A stretch of DNA of 64,000 nucleotides, taken from NCBI RefSeq assembly GCF_001895925.1, contig NZ_MPPI01000007.1:1-64000 (forward strand). Reading direction: 5' to 3'. The stretch comes from Phormidesmis priestleyi ULC007. Its GTDB lineage: Bacteria > Cyanobacteriota > Cyanobacteriia > Leptolyngbyales > Leptolyngbyaceae. The translations under genes were made by a program, and so were the position numbers. Below are positions 7,487-18,066 of the stretch, one piece after another. The number at the start of each line of letters is the position of its first letter. The stretch's first letter is position 1. Under the pieces are notes generated by a model. The model was not told the origin of the DNA, made no database searches, and saw only the letters and a program-made list of their open reading frames with translations.

Positions 7487-9922
7487 ATGCAAACCACGTC
7501 AGAAACAGCCATCAACACGATTCCAGACACGATCACCCTCGATGTGAGCGGCATGAAGTGCGCGGGCTGCGTCAAAACGGTCGAGAATGCCCTCGCTCAA
7601 CAGCCTGGTGTGATGTCTGCTACGGTCAATCTCGTGACAGAGTTGGCAACGGTTGAATGTGAATCGATCGTTGATCCCGCACTCTTAGCCGAAAAATTGA
7701 CCGAAGCCGGATTTCCGAGTCAGCCTCGCTATTCTGAAGGCAGTTTAGAAAGCGCAGGCTTAATTGATCTGGCAGAACGGCGACGATTAGATGCCCAACA
7801 GCAAACTCGTCGTTTAACGATCGCGATCTTGCTTCTAGTGATTTCAACGATCGGGCACCTCAATCAACTCACAGGCATTACTATTCCAGGACTCAGCAAC
7901 ATCTGGCTGCACTGTGGATTAGCCGCGATCGCTCTGGCAGGGCCGGGACGATCAATGATTATCGACGGCTGGCAAGGCTTACGCCGTAACGCTCCCAACA
8001 TGGACACGCTCGTAGGTTTGGGCACTGTCACCGCCTTTACTGCCAGTTTGATTGCGCTCCTATTTCCCCAACTCGGCTGGGAGTGCTTCTTTGATGAGCC
8101 TGTGATGCTGGTCGGCTTTATTCTCCTCGGTCGCACGCTAGAGCAACGGGCAAGAAGTCGGGCTGCCTCTTCTCTGCAAGCGCTTTTAGCCCTTCAACCT
8201 CAAACAGCGCGATTGATTGGCAAAACCGAGCCAAATAGAACCGTTCCAGATCACCTAAACGCTCAATCTTTTACTGAAATCTCGGTCGATCGTATCCGCG
8301 TCGGTGAATGGCTGCAAGTCCTTCCGAGCGAGAAGATTCCCGTCGATGGAGAAGTCGTTGCCGGACAGACCACGATCGACGAATCGATGTTGACAGGTGA
8401 ACCCGTTCCGGTGCAAAAGCAACCCGGCGATCGCGTTTCAGCCGGAACGCTTAATCAGTCTGGCGCGATAGCCATTCGAGCCAATCGCATCGGCAAAGAT
8501 ACTACTCTGGCTCGCATTATCAATCTGGTCGAAGATGCCCAAGCGCGTAAAGCTCCCATTCAGAAGTTAGCGGACACAATCGCGGGTTACTTTACCTACG
8601 GCGTGATGACGATCGCCACCCTCACCTTTCTGTTTTGGTATTTCATCGGCACTCACGTTTGGTCAAACGTTTTGATGGCAGGTCAAGCGTTGGGCAGCGA
8701 ACACGCGATGCACCATCTTGATCCTTCAGCCTTGACCCTTCACCCATCACCTTTATTACTCAGTCTCAAACTCGCGATCGCCGTTCTCGTCATCGCCTGC
8801 CCTTGTGCGCTCGGACTTGCAACTCCCACCGCGATTTTAGTCGGGTCGGGCATCGGTGCCGAGCGCGGATTGTTGATTAGAGGAGGCGATGTGCTAGAGC
8901 GAGTTCACGCACTGGATACGATCGTCTTTGACAAAACAGGCACTCTCACCACTGGGCAACCGATCGTCACAAATTGCATCTCTTTCAGAGCCTCTGATCA
9001 CAAAGAATTCAATATGTTGCAACTGGCTGCAACCGTCGAAAGTGGCACCCGTCACCCGCTTGCAGAGGCGATCATCCGTGCCGCCAATCAGCAAGAAATC
9101 TCACTGCTCTCAGCTCAAGATTTCTACACAGAGCCAGGTTTGGGAGTTTCTGCAACGGTTTTGCTTAACTCAGAACCTCAGTCAGTTTGGCTCGGAACGC
9201 TGACTTGGATGGAGAAACATGGAGTCACGGTAGAGGATGCGCCTCAAAGTCAGGCGCAGACGCTTGCAGAAGCCGGAAAAACAGTGGTGTATGTGGCAGT
9301 TTCTAAAACCCTGATAGGTCTAATTGCTGTCACTGACAGGGTGAGATTGGATGCCAAAGAAACCGTGAATGCGCTCCAGAAAATGGGCTTGCGGGTGATG
9401 CTGCTGACGGGCGATCGTCACGAGGCAGCCCAAACCGTTGCCAAAACGCTAAACATTCCCCTAGAAAACGTGTTGTCCGAGGTTCGCCCAGAGCAAAAAG
9501 CGGCAGTGATTCGCGCTTTGCAAACCGATCAAGGAACCACCCAGAACTCCCTCGTCGCAATGGTTGGAGACGGCATCAACGACGCGCCCGCACTGGCTCA
9601 AGCCGATGTGGGAATTGCCCTCAAATCAGGAACCGATGTCGCAGTTGAAACAGCAGGCATTATCTTGATGCGCGATCGCCTCACAGATGTCGTCGAAGCC
9701 TTACACCTCAGCCGCGTTACCTTTCGCAAAATTCGTCAAAACTTATTTTGGGCATTTGCCTATAATTTGCTGGGCATTCCGATCGCGGCAGGCATCTTGC
9801 TGCCAAAATTTGGAATTTTGCTTAGTCCTGCCGCCGCAGGTGCTTTAATGGCTTTTAGCTCCGTTAGCGTGGTCACAAATTCTCTTCTCTTGCGCCGATC
9901 CTTTTCTGCGCCTCGTGCTTGA
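7487..9922 (+). CDS. ctaA: Copper-transporting P1B-type ATPase (CtaA-like)
   Basis: The product (about 811 residues from the ATG at 7487; TTG at 7472 is an alternative) has all P1B-ATPase landmarks in order: an N-terminal HMA domain with GMKCAGC, TGEPVPV of the actuator domain, the membrane CPC in [19 protein letters not shown] phosphorylation site, the HP of GTRHPLAEA in the nucleotide domain and [12 protein letters not shown] plus GMxCxGC indicates monovalent copper. Cyanobacteria usually have CtaA (plasma membrane) and PacS (thylakoid). The single HMA domain followed by a long linker looks closer to CtaA, but the two cannot be separated with certainty by eye. It stands alone. Confidence 0.85.
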   Translation: MQTTSETAINTIPDTITLDVSGMKCAGCVKTVENALAQQPGVMSATVNLVTELATVECESIVDPALLAEKLTEAGFPSQPRYSEGSLESAGLIDLAERRRLDAQQQTRRLTIAILLLVISTIGHLNQLTGITIPGLSNIWLHCGLAAIALAGPGRSMIIDGWQGLRRNAPNMDTLVGLGTVTAFTASLIALLFPQLGWECFFDEPVMLVGFILLGRTLEQRARSRAASSLQALLALQPQTARLIGKTEPNRTVPDHLNAQSFTEISVDRIRVGEWLQVLPSEKIPVDGEVVAGQTTIDESMLTGEPVPVQKQPGDRVSAGTLNQSGAIAIRANRIGKDTTLARIINLVEDAQARKAPIQKLADTIAGYFTYGVMTIATLTFLFWYFIGTHVWSNVLMAGQALGSEHAMHHLDPSALTLHPSPLLLSLKLAIAVLVIACPCALGLATPTAILVGSGIGAERGLLIRGGDVLERVHALDTIVFDKTGTLTTGQPIVTNCISFRASDHKEFNMLQLAATVESGTRHPLAEAIIRAANQQEISLLSAQDFYTEPGLGVSATVLLNSEPQSVWLGTLTWMEKHGVTVEDAPQSQAQTLAEAGKTVVYVAVSKTLIGLIAVTDRVRLDAKETVNALQKMGLRVMLLTGDRHEAAQTVAKTLNIPLENVLSEVRPEQKAAVIRALQTDQGTTQNSLVAMVGDGINDAPALAQADVGIALKSGTDVAVETAGIILMRDRLTDVVEALHLSRVTFRKIRQNLFWAFAYNLLGIPIAAGILLPKFGILLSPAAAGALMAFSSVSVVTNSLLLRRSFSAPRA

Positions 9923-10144
9923 GAAATGGGCTGCACCTCGCTGCTTTCAAGTCTCAACTTTAATTCCTTCAAGGCTTATAAAGCGCTCTAGGGCTATGTT
10001 CTAATGAATTAGAGGTTTTCTCATCACTGGCAAAACCCGCCTAAACTAGTACTAGCACCGGGCCACTCTCAACCCTGTCGGGTCTTTTAGCTAGATAGGT
10101 TGCAAGTCCTCGTTTCTAGTCACTCGCCAACCCTCTGACTTTTC

Positions 10145-10567
10145 ATGCCCTCAGAACCGCACCAAAATCATCTCTTAATCATCGAAGACGATAAGGGACG
10201 ACGAGAATTTGTCCTTGACGCACCGGTTTACTCGATCGGAAGAGATCCAAAATGTGATATTCGCTTGGTGTCTCAGTTTGTGTCTCGTCGCCATGCCACT
10301 CTGATCCAGCTACCCAACGAAGATGGCACTTATTATTATCGAATTGTGGATGGCAATCTCAAGGGCAAACCCAGCGCCAACGGCTTGCTGATCAACGGGC
10401 GAAAGCTGCAAACCCACGACCTCAAAAATGAGGATGAAGTAGTTTTTGGCCCTCAAGTGCGGGCGATTTATTATCTGTTGAGGCGTGACGCTGTTTTGAC
10501 GGTGCCGCCCGATGAGTTTGATATCACGCTAATTAGCCCCAATATGGTGGGCGACCCAGAAGACTAA
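10145..10567 (+). CDS. FHA-domain protein (first of two paralogues)
   Basis: The 140-residue protein is nearly all one forkhead-associated domain: YSIGRDPKCDIRL, then SRRHATL, then SANGLLINGRKL, the GR / SxxH / NG phosphothreonine-binding signature. It ends in a conserved tail DEFDITLISP. FHA domains read phosphothreonine marks made by Ser/Thr kinases. A close paralogue follows at 10955, separated by a mobile element. Its TAA stop (10565-10567) is part of the CTAAG pentamer at which that element begins. Confidence 0.9.
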   Translation: MPSEPHQNHLLIIEDDKGRREFVLDAPVYSIGRDPKCDIRLVSQFVSRRHATLIQLPNEDGTYYYRIVDGNLKGKPSANGLLINGRKLQTHDLKNEDEVVFGPQVRAIYYLLRRDAVLTVPPDEFDITLISPNMVGDPED

Positions 10568-10848
10568 GGATCGTGAATTAATAACTCCGACAACTTTGTA
10601 GGTCAGGCATCTTGCCTAACTTAAACAGCCGCGACGGCTGTCCTACATTAACGTGAATTCGATGAAGCTTTTCGCTGCGGTTGCAAATCCGGGCTGCCCC
10701 CTAAATCCCCCAAAATTGGGGGACTTTGAATCTAAATTCTGGGCTTGAAGTCCCCCAGAATTGGGGGATTTAGGGGGCTGGAGCCGCTCAAAACGAAGCA
10801 AAAAAACTCGTCGAACTGTCGTTACATTATTTAATCCAGAATCCTAAA
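10564..10848. mobile_element. CTAAG-flanked MITE, copy A
   Basis: The 285-bp element is bounded by CTAAG (10564-10568) on the left and CTAAA (10844-10848) on the right. Just inside, GATCGTGAATTAATAA on the left mirrors the right end, whose reverse complement is GATTCTGGATTAAATAA. It has no coding potential. Inside are a GTAGG...CCTAC hairpin (about 10601-10648) and a second palindromic element (10648-10824). It shares ends with elements at 13643, 27117 and 46814. Confidence 0.75.
10648..10824. repeat. Nested CCCCCTAAATCCCCC palindromic element
   Basis: The left end (ACGTGAATTCGATGA) and right end (CTCGTCGAACTGTCGTTA) form imperfect inverted repeats. The core 10695-10778 is an extended palindrome, CCCCCTAAATCCCCC on one side and GGGGGATTTAGGGGG on the other. 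The same structure occurs at 18067-18219 and 21759-21942, and a core without these ends occurs in the element at 46814. Here it lies inside copy A, so it arrived after that copy or was carried by it. Confidence 0.75.
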
Positions 10849-10954
10849 GCAGGCTCCAGTCAAATCACACACTCCGTAAATCCGCCTAGCACGATATACT
10901 ATCACTTGACCCGACCCATTTTGATCAGCCAAAGGTTTCATCTTTTAAACTGCG

Positions 10955-11383
10955 ATGCCTTCCGATCCTTACCAAGACCATTTTTTGATTATCAAAGATG
11001 ACACCGGAGAGCGGAAAGAGCCTCTCAATGAGTCTCGCTATTCGGTGGGCAGAGATGCCGAGTGTGATATTCGGCTAATCTCTCAGTTTGTCTCTCGCTA
11101 TCACGCGACGATCGAGCAGCAAGTTAACCCAGACGGCACTTGCTCTTATCACATTAAAGACGGCGACCAAAATGGCAAGCCCAGCGCGAATGGGCTGTTG
11201 ATTGATGGGCGACGGCTGCGATCGCACGATTTAAGCGATCGCGACGAGGTGATTTTTGGCCCTCAAGTAAAAATCACCTATCACTTACTCAGACGCGATG
11301 CCTATGCAACGGTGCCGCCTGATGAGTTTGACATTACATTAATTAACCCTGGCACCGCAGAGCTAGACAGTTTAGACGAATAG
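10955..11383 (+). CDS. FHA-domain protein (second paralogue)
   Basis: The 142-residue protein aligns along its whole length with the product of 10145-10567: MPS(D/E)P at the start, YSVGRDAECDIRLIS, SRYHAT, SANGLLIDGRRL and the tail VPPDEFDITLINP. FHA signature residues (GR, SxxH, NG) are kept. The pair clearly arose by tandem duplication and has diverged at many positions since. Role: binding a phosphothreonine partner that cannot be named from this window. Confidence 0.9.
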   Translation: MPSDPYQDHFLIIKDDTGERKEPLNESRYSVGRDAECDIRLISQFVSRYHATIEQQVNPDGTCSYHIKDGDQNGKPSANGLLIDGRRLRSHDLSDRDEVIFGPQVKITYHLLRRDAYATVPPDEFDITLINPGTAELDSLDE

Positions 11384-11408
11384 CTAAGTTTAGACCTGCG
11401 ATCGGGCA

Positions 11409-11756
11409 TCAACCTCCAACCGCTTCGATCAATTGCCAGTGCTGGTTGTCAGTCACGGCTTGACTGACCTGGGTAAATATTTGACGGCAGTGATTGTCTA
11501 CCTGAAGCGGAAGTTCTTCGTTTTTAATCACAAAGTTCATCCGCACTTCTTTATCAGTGGCAGTCGTCTTATCAATCAGCACCTCTACGGTCACGAGTTT
11601 CGGGAAGGACACTCGCCCCGGCGTTTCTCGCGCCATGATGTAATCACCAGTGTCGTAGATGATATCTAGACTGCAAGACTTAAGCGTCTCATTCAGCACC
11701 CGCTGGAAGTTGTTGAAAGCGATTCCGACGGTGAATAGACAAGTGTAACGAGCCAT
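11409..11756 (-). CDS. Conserved cyanobacterial protein of unknown function
   Basis: With the ATG at 11754-11756 the product is 115 residues, MARYTCLFTVGI..., soluble and without signal peptide or membrane segment. It alternates beta and helix segments (VEVLIDKTTATDKEVRMNFV near the middle). I cannot assign a family. The frame extends to 11768, adding four residues. It is convergent with the FHA gene and divergent from tmk. Confidence 0.65.
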   Translation of the reverse strand: MARYTCLFTVGIAFNNFQRVLNETLKSCSLDIIYDTGDYIMARETPGRVSFPKLVTVEVLIDKTTATDKEVRMNFVIKNEELPLQVDNHCRQIFTQVSQAVTDNQHWQLIEAVGG

Positions 11757-11984
11757 AGCCAACCCCAAGCGTGCGACGAACGAACCTTTCTATGATACGT
11801 TCCCAGAATGCGTTAAAGCGATACTCTGGGTTAGTGTGATCACAAGGTTCAGTTTAGTCTGAAGTGTTTTCATACGGAAGTCCTCAAGACCTTTATAGCG
11901 AATTCTTCTAAAGTTGACTTATTTCGTAACGGTTTAAAAGACGACGATGACTCGCGGGTTGTGTCCACTGACAAATATTTGCTC

Positions 11985-12662
11985 ATGAGCGGAAAGTTTA
12001 TTGTGTTTGAAGGGGTTGAGGGCTGCGGCAAAACAACTCAGCTTCAACGATCGCGCCAATGGCTGCTTAAAAGTGGCTGGTTGCCCACGCTGCAATCAAA
12101 ACGATTTTTAAAGCAACTGATTGCGACTCGTGAGCCGGGTGGCACTGATCTGGGGGTTGGGGTGCGGCAATTGCTTCTAGATCCCGCTAAAGAACTGATT
12201 CACGATCGGGCAGAATTATTGCTCTACGCGGCTGATCGTGCCCAACACGTCGAGAGTTTTTTGCGCCCTCATCTCGCAGAAGGCGCAATGATTTTATGCG
12301 ATCGCTACACCGATTCGACGATCGCTTATCAGGGATATGGGCGAGGACTCGATTTTGCCCTCATTGATCAACTCAATCAAATGGCAACTAATGGGCTAGA
12401 AAGCGATTTAACGCTGTGGCTCGATTTAGATGTCGAACGAGGATTAGCGCGCACCCAAAAACGGGGAGCCAGCGATCGCATTGAGCAAGCAACTTTAGAA
12501 TTTCATCAGCGTGTGCAGCAAGGATTTGCTCATTTGGCGGAAAAGAATCCTGATCGGATTGTCAGAATTGATGCCGATCGCAGCGAACTGGAGGTTGCTG
12601 AACAGATCGAAGCCACGCTCAGTCAGCATTTGACTCGCTGGTATGGAGGAAATTTTCAATAA
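11985..12662 (+). CDS. tmk: Thymidylate kinase
   Basis: The enzyme phosphorylates dTMP to dTDP for DNA synthesis. The 225-residue product (ATG at 11985; the frame is open from 11961) starts MSGKFIVFEGVEGCGKTTQ with the P-loop at residues 8-15, has TREPGGTDLG, the DR(Y) motif CDRYTDSTIAYQGYGRGL and a lid region near residues 155-165 (RGASDRIE). A 10-residue insertion around WLPTLQSKRF is slightly longer than in the E. coli enzyme. The gene is followed after 9 bp by holB, a common tmk-holB arrangement. Confidence 0.95.
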   Translation: MSGKFIVFEGVEGCGKTTQLQRSRQWLLKSGWLPTLQSKRFLKQLIATREPGGTDLGVGVRQLLLDPAKELIHDRAELLLYAADRAQHVESFLRPHLAEGAMILCDRYTDSTIAYQGYGRGLDFALIDQLNQMATNGLESDLTLWLDLDVERGLARTQKRGASDRIEQATLEFHQRVQQGFAHLAEKNPDRIVRIDADRSELEVAEQIEATLSQHLTRWYGGNFQ

Positions 12663-12671
12663 CCAAAAATT

Positions 12672-13604
12672 ATGACATCTTTTAATTCGTTAATCGGACA
12701 GTCGCAAGCGGTAGAACTTTTGACTCAAGCGATCGCTCAAAATCGCGTCGCGCCTGCTTATTTATTTGCGGGTTCTCCTGGTGTGGGCAAACGGCTGGCG
12801 GCTGAGTCGTTTGTTGAGTGGCTGGTTTCTGACTCGCGCCATCGGGTGGCACAGCGCAATCATCCTGATGTGCTTTGGGTTGAGCCAACTTATTTACATC
12901 AAGGCAAGCGGCTTTCACCCGTCGAAGCCGAAGCAGCAGGCGTGAAGAAAAAAACTCCACCTCAAGTTCGTCTCGAACAGGTGCGGGAGATTTCGCGGTT
13001 TTTGAGCCGTCCACCTTTGGAGGCAGATCGCTCGATCGTGATCATCGACCAAGCCGAAACGATGGCAGAACCCGCCGCGAATGCACTTTTGAAAACCTTA
13101 GAAGAACCGGGACGGGCCACGCTGATTTTGTTAGCGCCCAGCGCTGATTCGCTGCTGCCGACTCTGGTATCTCGCTGTCAAAAAATTCCGTTTTATCGGT
13201 TGAATTCAGACGCGATCGCTCAGGTTTTGAAAACTGCTGGATTTAGCGAGATTTTGGCTCATCCCCAGGTTTTGGCGTTGGCGCAGGGCAGTCCGGGAGA
13301 AGCGATCGCCCATTGGCAAAAGTTTCAGACGGTTCCGCCTGAGTTGCTGCAAGCGGTGACAAACTTGCCAAAGTCACTGCGAGAAACCCTTGCGATCGCT
13401 CGTCAAATCGCCAAAACGCTAGACAGCGAAGCCCAACTTTGGCTCGTTGATTATCTGCAACAGACTTATTGGCACCAGGCTAAACTAAGCGGACAGTCTG
13501 CTCTGCCTGTGCAACTGCTCGAAAAAGCGAGAGACTATTTGCTTGCTTATGTGCAATCGCAGTTGGTCTGGGAAGTGACGCTGACGGGAATGATGCACTT
13601 TTAG
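12672..13604 (+). CDS. holB: DNA polymerase III delta-prime subunit
   Basis: The 310-residue protein is a clamp-loader AAA+ subunit: Walker A GSPGVGKR near residue 34, VIIDQAETM (Walker B region), NALLKTLEEPG and a sensor-1/arginine-finger style SRCQK. The zinc-binding cysteines found in many delta-prime proteins are not visible. In the clamp loader it opens the sliding clamp together with delta and tau/gamma. It starts 9 bp after tmk and probably shares its transcript. A MITE lies 38 bp after the stop. Confidence 0.9.
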   Translation: MTSFNSLIGQSQAVELLTQAIAQNRVAPAYLFAGSPGVGKRLAAESFVEWLVSDSRHRVAQRNHPDVLWVEPTYLHQGKRLSPVEAEAAGVKKKTPPQVRLEQVREISRFLSRPPLEADRSIVIIDQAETMAEPAANALLKTLEEPGRATLILLAPSADSLLPTLVSRCQKIPFYRLNSDAIAQVLKTAGFSEILAHPQVLALAQGSPGEAIAHWQKFQTVPPELLQAVTNLPKSLRETLAIARQIAKTLDSEAQLWLVDYLQQTYWHQAKLSGQSALPVQLLEKARDYLLAYVQSQLVWEVTLTGMMHF

Positions 13605-13642
13605 TTAGACCGAGGTTGAGTCTAGTTTGCCCAGCAAAAATG

Positions 13643-13805
13643 CTAAGGAACGAGAATTAAATAAATCCTAATTTTAGAGACATCAACGCTCAGGTTCAGC
13701 GCTTTTTGCTGCGTTGCTTGTCCGCCCAGAAATTAGTTTCCGGGCGAGTGAGGCAATGAACAAAGCTTGTCAAAAGTCACAGGTTATTTAATCCAGAATT
13801 CTAAG
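13643..13805. mobile_element. CTAAG-flanked MITE, copy B
   Basis: The 163-bp element is bounded by CTAAG at 13643-13647 and CTAAG at 13801-13805, a perfect 5-bp direct repeat. The inner ends are GAACGAGAATTAAATAAA and, in reverse complement, AATTCTGGATTAAATAAC. The middle carries the hairpin CGCCCAGAAATTAG...CGGGCG (about 13722-13745). No coding potential. The right pentamer contributes the TAG stop of pyrD (13801-13803, minus strand). Confidence 0.75.
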
Positions 13806-14934
13806 GTTTTAAGTGATCAAGTCCGATCGCATCTTGCAACGAGTGGAGTTCGTGCTCGTCTAATTTCTGCAACAATCCTTCTAAGACTCGGCGCACCATG
13901 CCAGGGCCTTCATAAAACCAACCTGTGTAAACCTGAATCAAACTTGCCCCCGCCGTGATCTTTTCCCACGCGTCTTCTGCGGTGAAAATTCCACCGACAC
14001 CGACGATCGGAAGCCTGCCCTGAGTTTGTTGATAAATAAATCGAATCACCTCAGTAGAACGCTGCCGCAACGGTGCCCCACTAATGCCGCCCGCCTCCTC
14101 AGCGACAGAATTTCCGGTGGCTTGAATCGTCTCAGTCTTTAGTCCATCTCGACGAATGGTGGTGTTGGTAGCAATAATGCCCGCTAAATTATATTGCTGT
14201 GCCAAACTGAGCACGTCAGCGATCGCTTCCCACTCTAGATCGGGGGCAATCTTGATCAATAAAGGCTTTTGCGCCTGATTTTCCGCCTGCAAAGCTGACA
14301 AAATGGGTTCGAGTTGGTCGGTAGACTGGAGCGATCGTAACCCCGGTGTGTTAGGCGAACTCACATTCACCACAAAATAATCTCCCCACTTTTTCAGCAA
14401 TTTGAAGCTTTCTAAATAATCGACTGCGGCTGCTTCAAGCGGCGTAACTTTAGATTTGCCAAGATTCACCCCTAACGGAATTTTTGCATCGTGCAATCCC
14501 TGAAGTCGCTGGGCTAAAGCGGCGGCTCCTTGATTATTAAAGCCCATGCGATTGAGCGCCGCTCGATCGACAGGCAGCCGAAACAGCCGCGGACGAGGAT
14601 TGCCCGGTTGAGCATGAAACGTCACCGTGCCAAGCTCTGCAAACCCAAACCCAAAGCCCGACCAGAGATTTGCTGCGATGCCATCTTTGTCGAACCCAGC
14701 CGCCAACCCGATCGGGTTAGAAAAATCCTGTCCCCACAGCGTTTGCTTCAGTCGATCGTCTCTCAGACAATAAGACTGGTTTAGCCGAGACAACACCCAC
14801 TGTTTGGCAATTAGAGGTGCCCTGACATCAAGCCAGTTGAGCGATCGTAAAGTTTGTTGGTGAAGCCACTCAGGGTCAGCTTTCAAACCAGAAAAGAGAA
14901 TTGGGCGAATGATTGTTGGATAGATATCTGTCAA
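13801..14934 (-). CDS. pyrD: Quinone-dependent dihydroorotate dehydrogenase (class 2)
   Basis: The enzyme oxidises dihydroorotate to orotate in pyrimidine synthesis and passes electrons to membrane quinones. The 377-residue length, the N-terminal helical extension (about 1-45) and [14 protein letters not shown] with the catalytic Ser mark class 2. FMN-binding and substrate motifs [26 protein letters not shown] and [12 protein letters not shown] are intact. The gene stands alone, convergent with holB. Its last codons run into the right border of MITE copy B, which supplies the stop codon. Confidence 0.95.
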   Translation of the reverse strand: MTDIYPTIIRPILFSGLKADPEWLHQQTLRSLNWLDVRAPLIAKQWVLSRLNQSYCLRDDRLKQTLWGQDFSNPIGLAAGFDKDGIAANLWSGFGFGFAELGTVTFHAQPGNPRPRLFRLPVDRAALNRMGFNNQGAAALAQRLQGLHDAKIPLGVNLGKSKVTPLEAAAVDYLESFKLLKKWGDYFVVNVSSPNTPGLRSLQSTDQLEPILSALQAENQAQKPLLIKIAPDLEWEAIADVLSLAQQYNLAGIIATNTTIRRDGLKTETIQATGNSVAEEAGGISGAPLRQRSTEVIRFIYQQTQGRLPIVGVGGIFTAEDAWEKITAGASLIQVYTGWFYEGPGMVRRVLEGLLQKLDEHELHSLQDAIGLDHLKP

Positions 14935-15173
14935 TGCAAAAGTCTAACGACTACTCTATTTATTGTGACGGGTTAGGGAGTTTTGAGCCGTCATCCCTCT
15001 AAGATTTGTTGGCTACTAGTAAACACAAACCTTTGACGATCGTGAAAAAAGGCTATTCTGAGGGCACTCTTAGGGTCTGCACTGTGGTAGTCTAGCTGAT
15101 CAATTTTTAGGGGCATCCACGGTCGATTTCTTGCTTAAATTCGCTTATTGTTTGTATCCCCGCCGTGCATATC

Positions 15174-17960
15174 ATGGGTCAGTCGAAAGAGCCAAATGCC
15201 TGTGAACAGCAACTCGTTAACTTGGGTCGTGTGCTGCAAGTTTTGCGTGAGGGAACCGACATTGACGGCTTGGTCGAGGCTGCACTGACTTATCTTAAAA
15301 GCAGCTTTGACTACGAGTTAGTTTGGGTTGGGTTTTACGATCGTATCGATCATCGACTGTTTGGCAAAGGCGGCAAACTGCTCGAAGGTGAATCTGCCTT
15401 TCTAAAACAACGGTTTTCGCTCTCTTCGGGCGATTTGCTAGAGCAAGTGGTGATTCAGCAGCGCCCGGTGACGATCGCCGATTTGCGACAAGAAGTGCGC
15501 GCAGGTGAATGGCGCAAACTCGCTCGAAAGTATGCCATTCAGGGCACGATGATGTTTCCGATTTGCTATAAAGATCGCTGCTTTGGCGTGGCAATCTTAG
15601 GGTCGCGGCTGTGGGGAAACTTTCCGGGAACCGATGAAAAAGCCCAAATGTCAATCGTTTTAGGAAGTCTAGCAGCAGTCTTAGAAACGGTTGAAACCGA
15701 ATGGCAGCGACAACAGATCAAGCGTCCAGAAAAGCCGTTGCTCAGTTTGCTGGGTCAGTTGCGATCGCTGCCTAATCTCGGTCAACGTTTGGAAGCGATC
15801 GTTGAAGAAAGCCACCGATTCATCGCGCCATCGCGTACTAGCGTTTACTGGTTTGAGCGGCAACAGCGCTATTTTTGGCGACGAGTCACCAACGCTAAAC
15901 CCTCCTCTAGAGCATTAGCAGAAAACCAACCGCCTTCGGGGATCACGGTGCAAGAGATGAGCAGCTTTTATCAAGCGCTAGCCTCTGATCAGGTGGTGTC
16001 GATCGGCGAGGCGCTGAGTTCGTTTAAAGCAGAGACGACGAGCCGACTGATGCAGCATATTAATGCTCGATCGCTGATGGCGGCTCCCATTCTCTATCAA
16101 AACCAGTTGATGGGGTTTCTAGCCGCAGAAGGCAACGAAGCCAGAATTTGGCAAGAAGAAGAGAAAAACTACCTGCGGGCGGCTGCCCAACTGATTGCCC
16201 TGGTTGCCCCCCTCGAAGACATGGAAGCCACGGTTGAGCAAACCAAGCTCGATCAAGTGTTAACGGCCGAAATTGCTCATGCAATTTACAGTGCCAACGA
16301 TTGGAAGGTGACGCTCAAAAACACCGCCGCGCTCTTGGGCAAACGTCTTAAGACCGATCGCTTTGTGGTTTTGGCATACGACCCAGAGGTCGATCACTTT
16401 GAAGTTTGCTATCAAAGCCATCCCCACAATCGCCGTCCGCTATCTAGTCCGCTCAAACGGCTCGCCCCACTCGATTGGCAGATGCTAGAACGCAATCTGG
16501 CAACCATTCCGATCGAGACCTTAGACGAAGATCTGCGATTAGAAGCCTGGCGCGATCTGCTGCTAGAGTTGGGCGTGCGATCGCTGATGGTTTGCAACAC
16601 TGCCGCAGGGCAGTCGCTCGAAGGAGTGGTCTTGGTCTGTCACGAGGCTCCTCGCGCTTGGAGTCACCCAGAGTGTGAGCTGACTCAGGTGGTTGCCCAG
16701 CAGATCGGCTTGATTTTGCGCCAATGGCAGCTACAAAAGCAAAATGACCAGCAGCAAAAGATTTACCAAACCATTCAATGGGGGTTAACGACGATTCAAC
16801 AAACCCAGCAGTTGGAATTGCTAGAGCGATCGGCGCTGGAATATATCACGCAGATTCTCCAAGCTCCGATGGCGGCTTTGATTTCGTGGTTTCCCGGTCG
16901 TCGCACAGGGCGCTTAGTGCAACTTAGCAACGTCGAAAAGCACTTTAGCTTTCATCCCGTCCTCAAAGTTTCGATTTATACCGATACGCTAGTCAATCGA
17001 GCTTTACAGCACGAAGGCTTATTACCCTTGTCGATCGACGATATCCCCGCCGAGACGCGACACTGGCTCAACGCTCCTGGCATCGGTCAGCTTTTGGTAA
17101 TGGCGCTAAGAACGGCTTCAGAGCACGAGCCGACTGCTATTTTGATCATTGCGGATCATCTCGATCGCCGCTGGGTCGATCGCCATTTCAACGCTTTAGG
17201 AACGTTGGTCAGGCAGCTTGCCTGGTCACGTCGATATCTGATGCTGTCAGACAGTCTCAAAGTTCAGCGAGAACGGCTAGAGCGTCTTAGCTGGTATAAG
17301 CAGCGCCGCCTCGAAGATCTCTATCGATCGGTGAAAACCGGAGTCAAACGATTAGGAGAGGTTCCGACTCCGCCCAAAGATCCGCTTGTGGCGACTCGCC
17401 AGCAGCAAATTTTGCGTCAGTTGAGTGATGCGATCAGCCCGATGCAGCAAGTCATCCGCGATGAACAGTGGCAGTTGCAGGCTAGGACAGAAACCGTTCC
17501 GCTAGTCAGCTTACTGAGACGGGCCCTCGATCGCGTCGATACCCTGATCAAACAGCGTCAGATCTGGTCACAAGTCCACAACGAAAATAACCCGATGATC
17601 ACGGGCGATATTGTCAAAATTGAGCTAGTGCTATATGAGCTGCTGCTGACTGCCTGTCACCGATCGCAACCCGGAGGGCGCATTGATCTCTGGTGTCGCC
17701 AACTTGACCCCAGTTGGATTGAGCTATCGATTACCGATGACGGCACGATCGAGCCGCGTCTGCTCGAAGACTTAGAGGCAGGGAGGGCGCTTGATCTACT
17801 GGCTCCTTCAGCGTTAGATAAACCGCCAGGGTTGCATCTCGCCATCTGTCAATCTTTGATGAGGCAGATGGGTGCAGAATTTAATCTCTATCGGTTAGAA
17901 GACGGCCGGATTATGAGTCGGCTGGTCTTGCCGATGGTAAGCGGACAGTTTCTCAAATAA
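15174..17960 (+). CDS. Multi-GAF sensor protein with degenerate kinase-like ATPase domain
   Basis: The 928-residue protein (ATG at 15174) contains four GAF-like modules (about 20-175, 200-350, 380-530, 560-700). A coiled segment follows (about 720-790), then a histidine-kinase-like ATPase domain ending GLHLAICQSLMRQMGAEFNL. The usual H-box histidine is not evident. The N-box asparagine of ELLLNA is replaced by T (YELLLTACHRS), and the DxGxG motif reads TDDGTIEP. It may bind no ATP and act as a scaffold or signal receiver. No Cys in the GAF modules sits in a clear chromophore motif. Confidence 0.75.
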   Translation: MGQSKEPNACEQQLVNLGRVLQVLREGTDIDGLVEAALTYLKSSFDYELVWVGFYDRIDHRLFGKGGKLLEGESAFLKQRFSLSSGDLLEQVVIQQRPVTIADLRQEVRAGEWRKLARKYAIQGTMMFPICYKDRCFGVAILGSRLWGNFPGTDEKAQMSIVLGSLAAVLETVETEWQRQQIKRPEKPLLSLLGQLRSLPNLGQRLEAIVEESHRFIAPSRTSVYWFERQQRYFWRRVTNAKPSSRALAENQPPSGITVQEMSSFYQALASDQVVSIGEALSSFKAETTSRLMQHINARSLMAAPILYQNQLMGFLAAEGNEARIWQEEEKNYLRAAAQLIALVAPLEDMEATVEQTKLDQVLTAEIAHAIYSANDWKVTLKNTAALLGKRLKTDRFVVLAYDPEVDHFEVCYQSHPHNRRPLSSPLKRLAPLDWQMLERNLATIPIETLDEDLRLEAWRDLLLELGVRSLMVCNTAAGQSLEGVVLVCHEAPRAWSHPECELTQVVAQQIGLILRQWQLQKQNDQQQKIYQTIQWGLTTIQQTQQLELLERSALEYITQILQAPMAALISWFPGRRTGRLVQLSNVEKHFSFHPVLKVSIYTDTLVNRALQHEGLLPLSIDDIPAETRHWLNAPGIGQLLVMALRTASEHEPTAILIIADHLDRRWVDRHFNALGTLVRQLAWSRRYLMLSDSLKVQRERLERLSWYKQRRLEDLYRSVKTGVKRLGEVPTPPKDPLVATRQQQILRQLSDAISPMQQVIRDEQWQLQARTETVPLVSLLRRALDRVDTLIKQRQIWSQVHNENNPMITGDIVKIELVLYELLLTACHRSQPGGRIDLWCRQLDPSWIELSITDDGTIEPRLLEDLEAGRALDLLAPSALDKPPGLHLAICQSLMRQMGAEFNLYRLEDGRIMSRLVLPMVSGQFLK

Positions 17961-18066
17961 AGTCTCCACAATCGAAGACTCCAGATACAATAAGGGGCGT
18001 TCTGGGTCGCGTTTATTCTAAAACTATATTTGGGATTGCGTGACCGATCGGAGCGGGTGTAAAACT

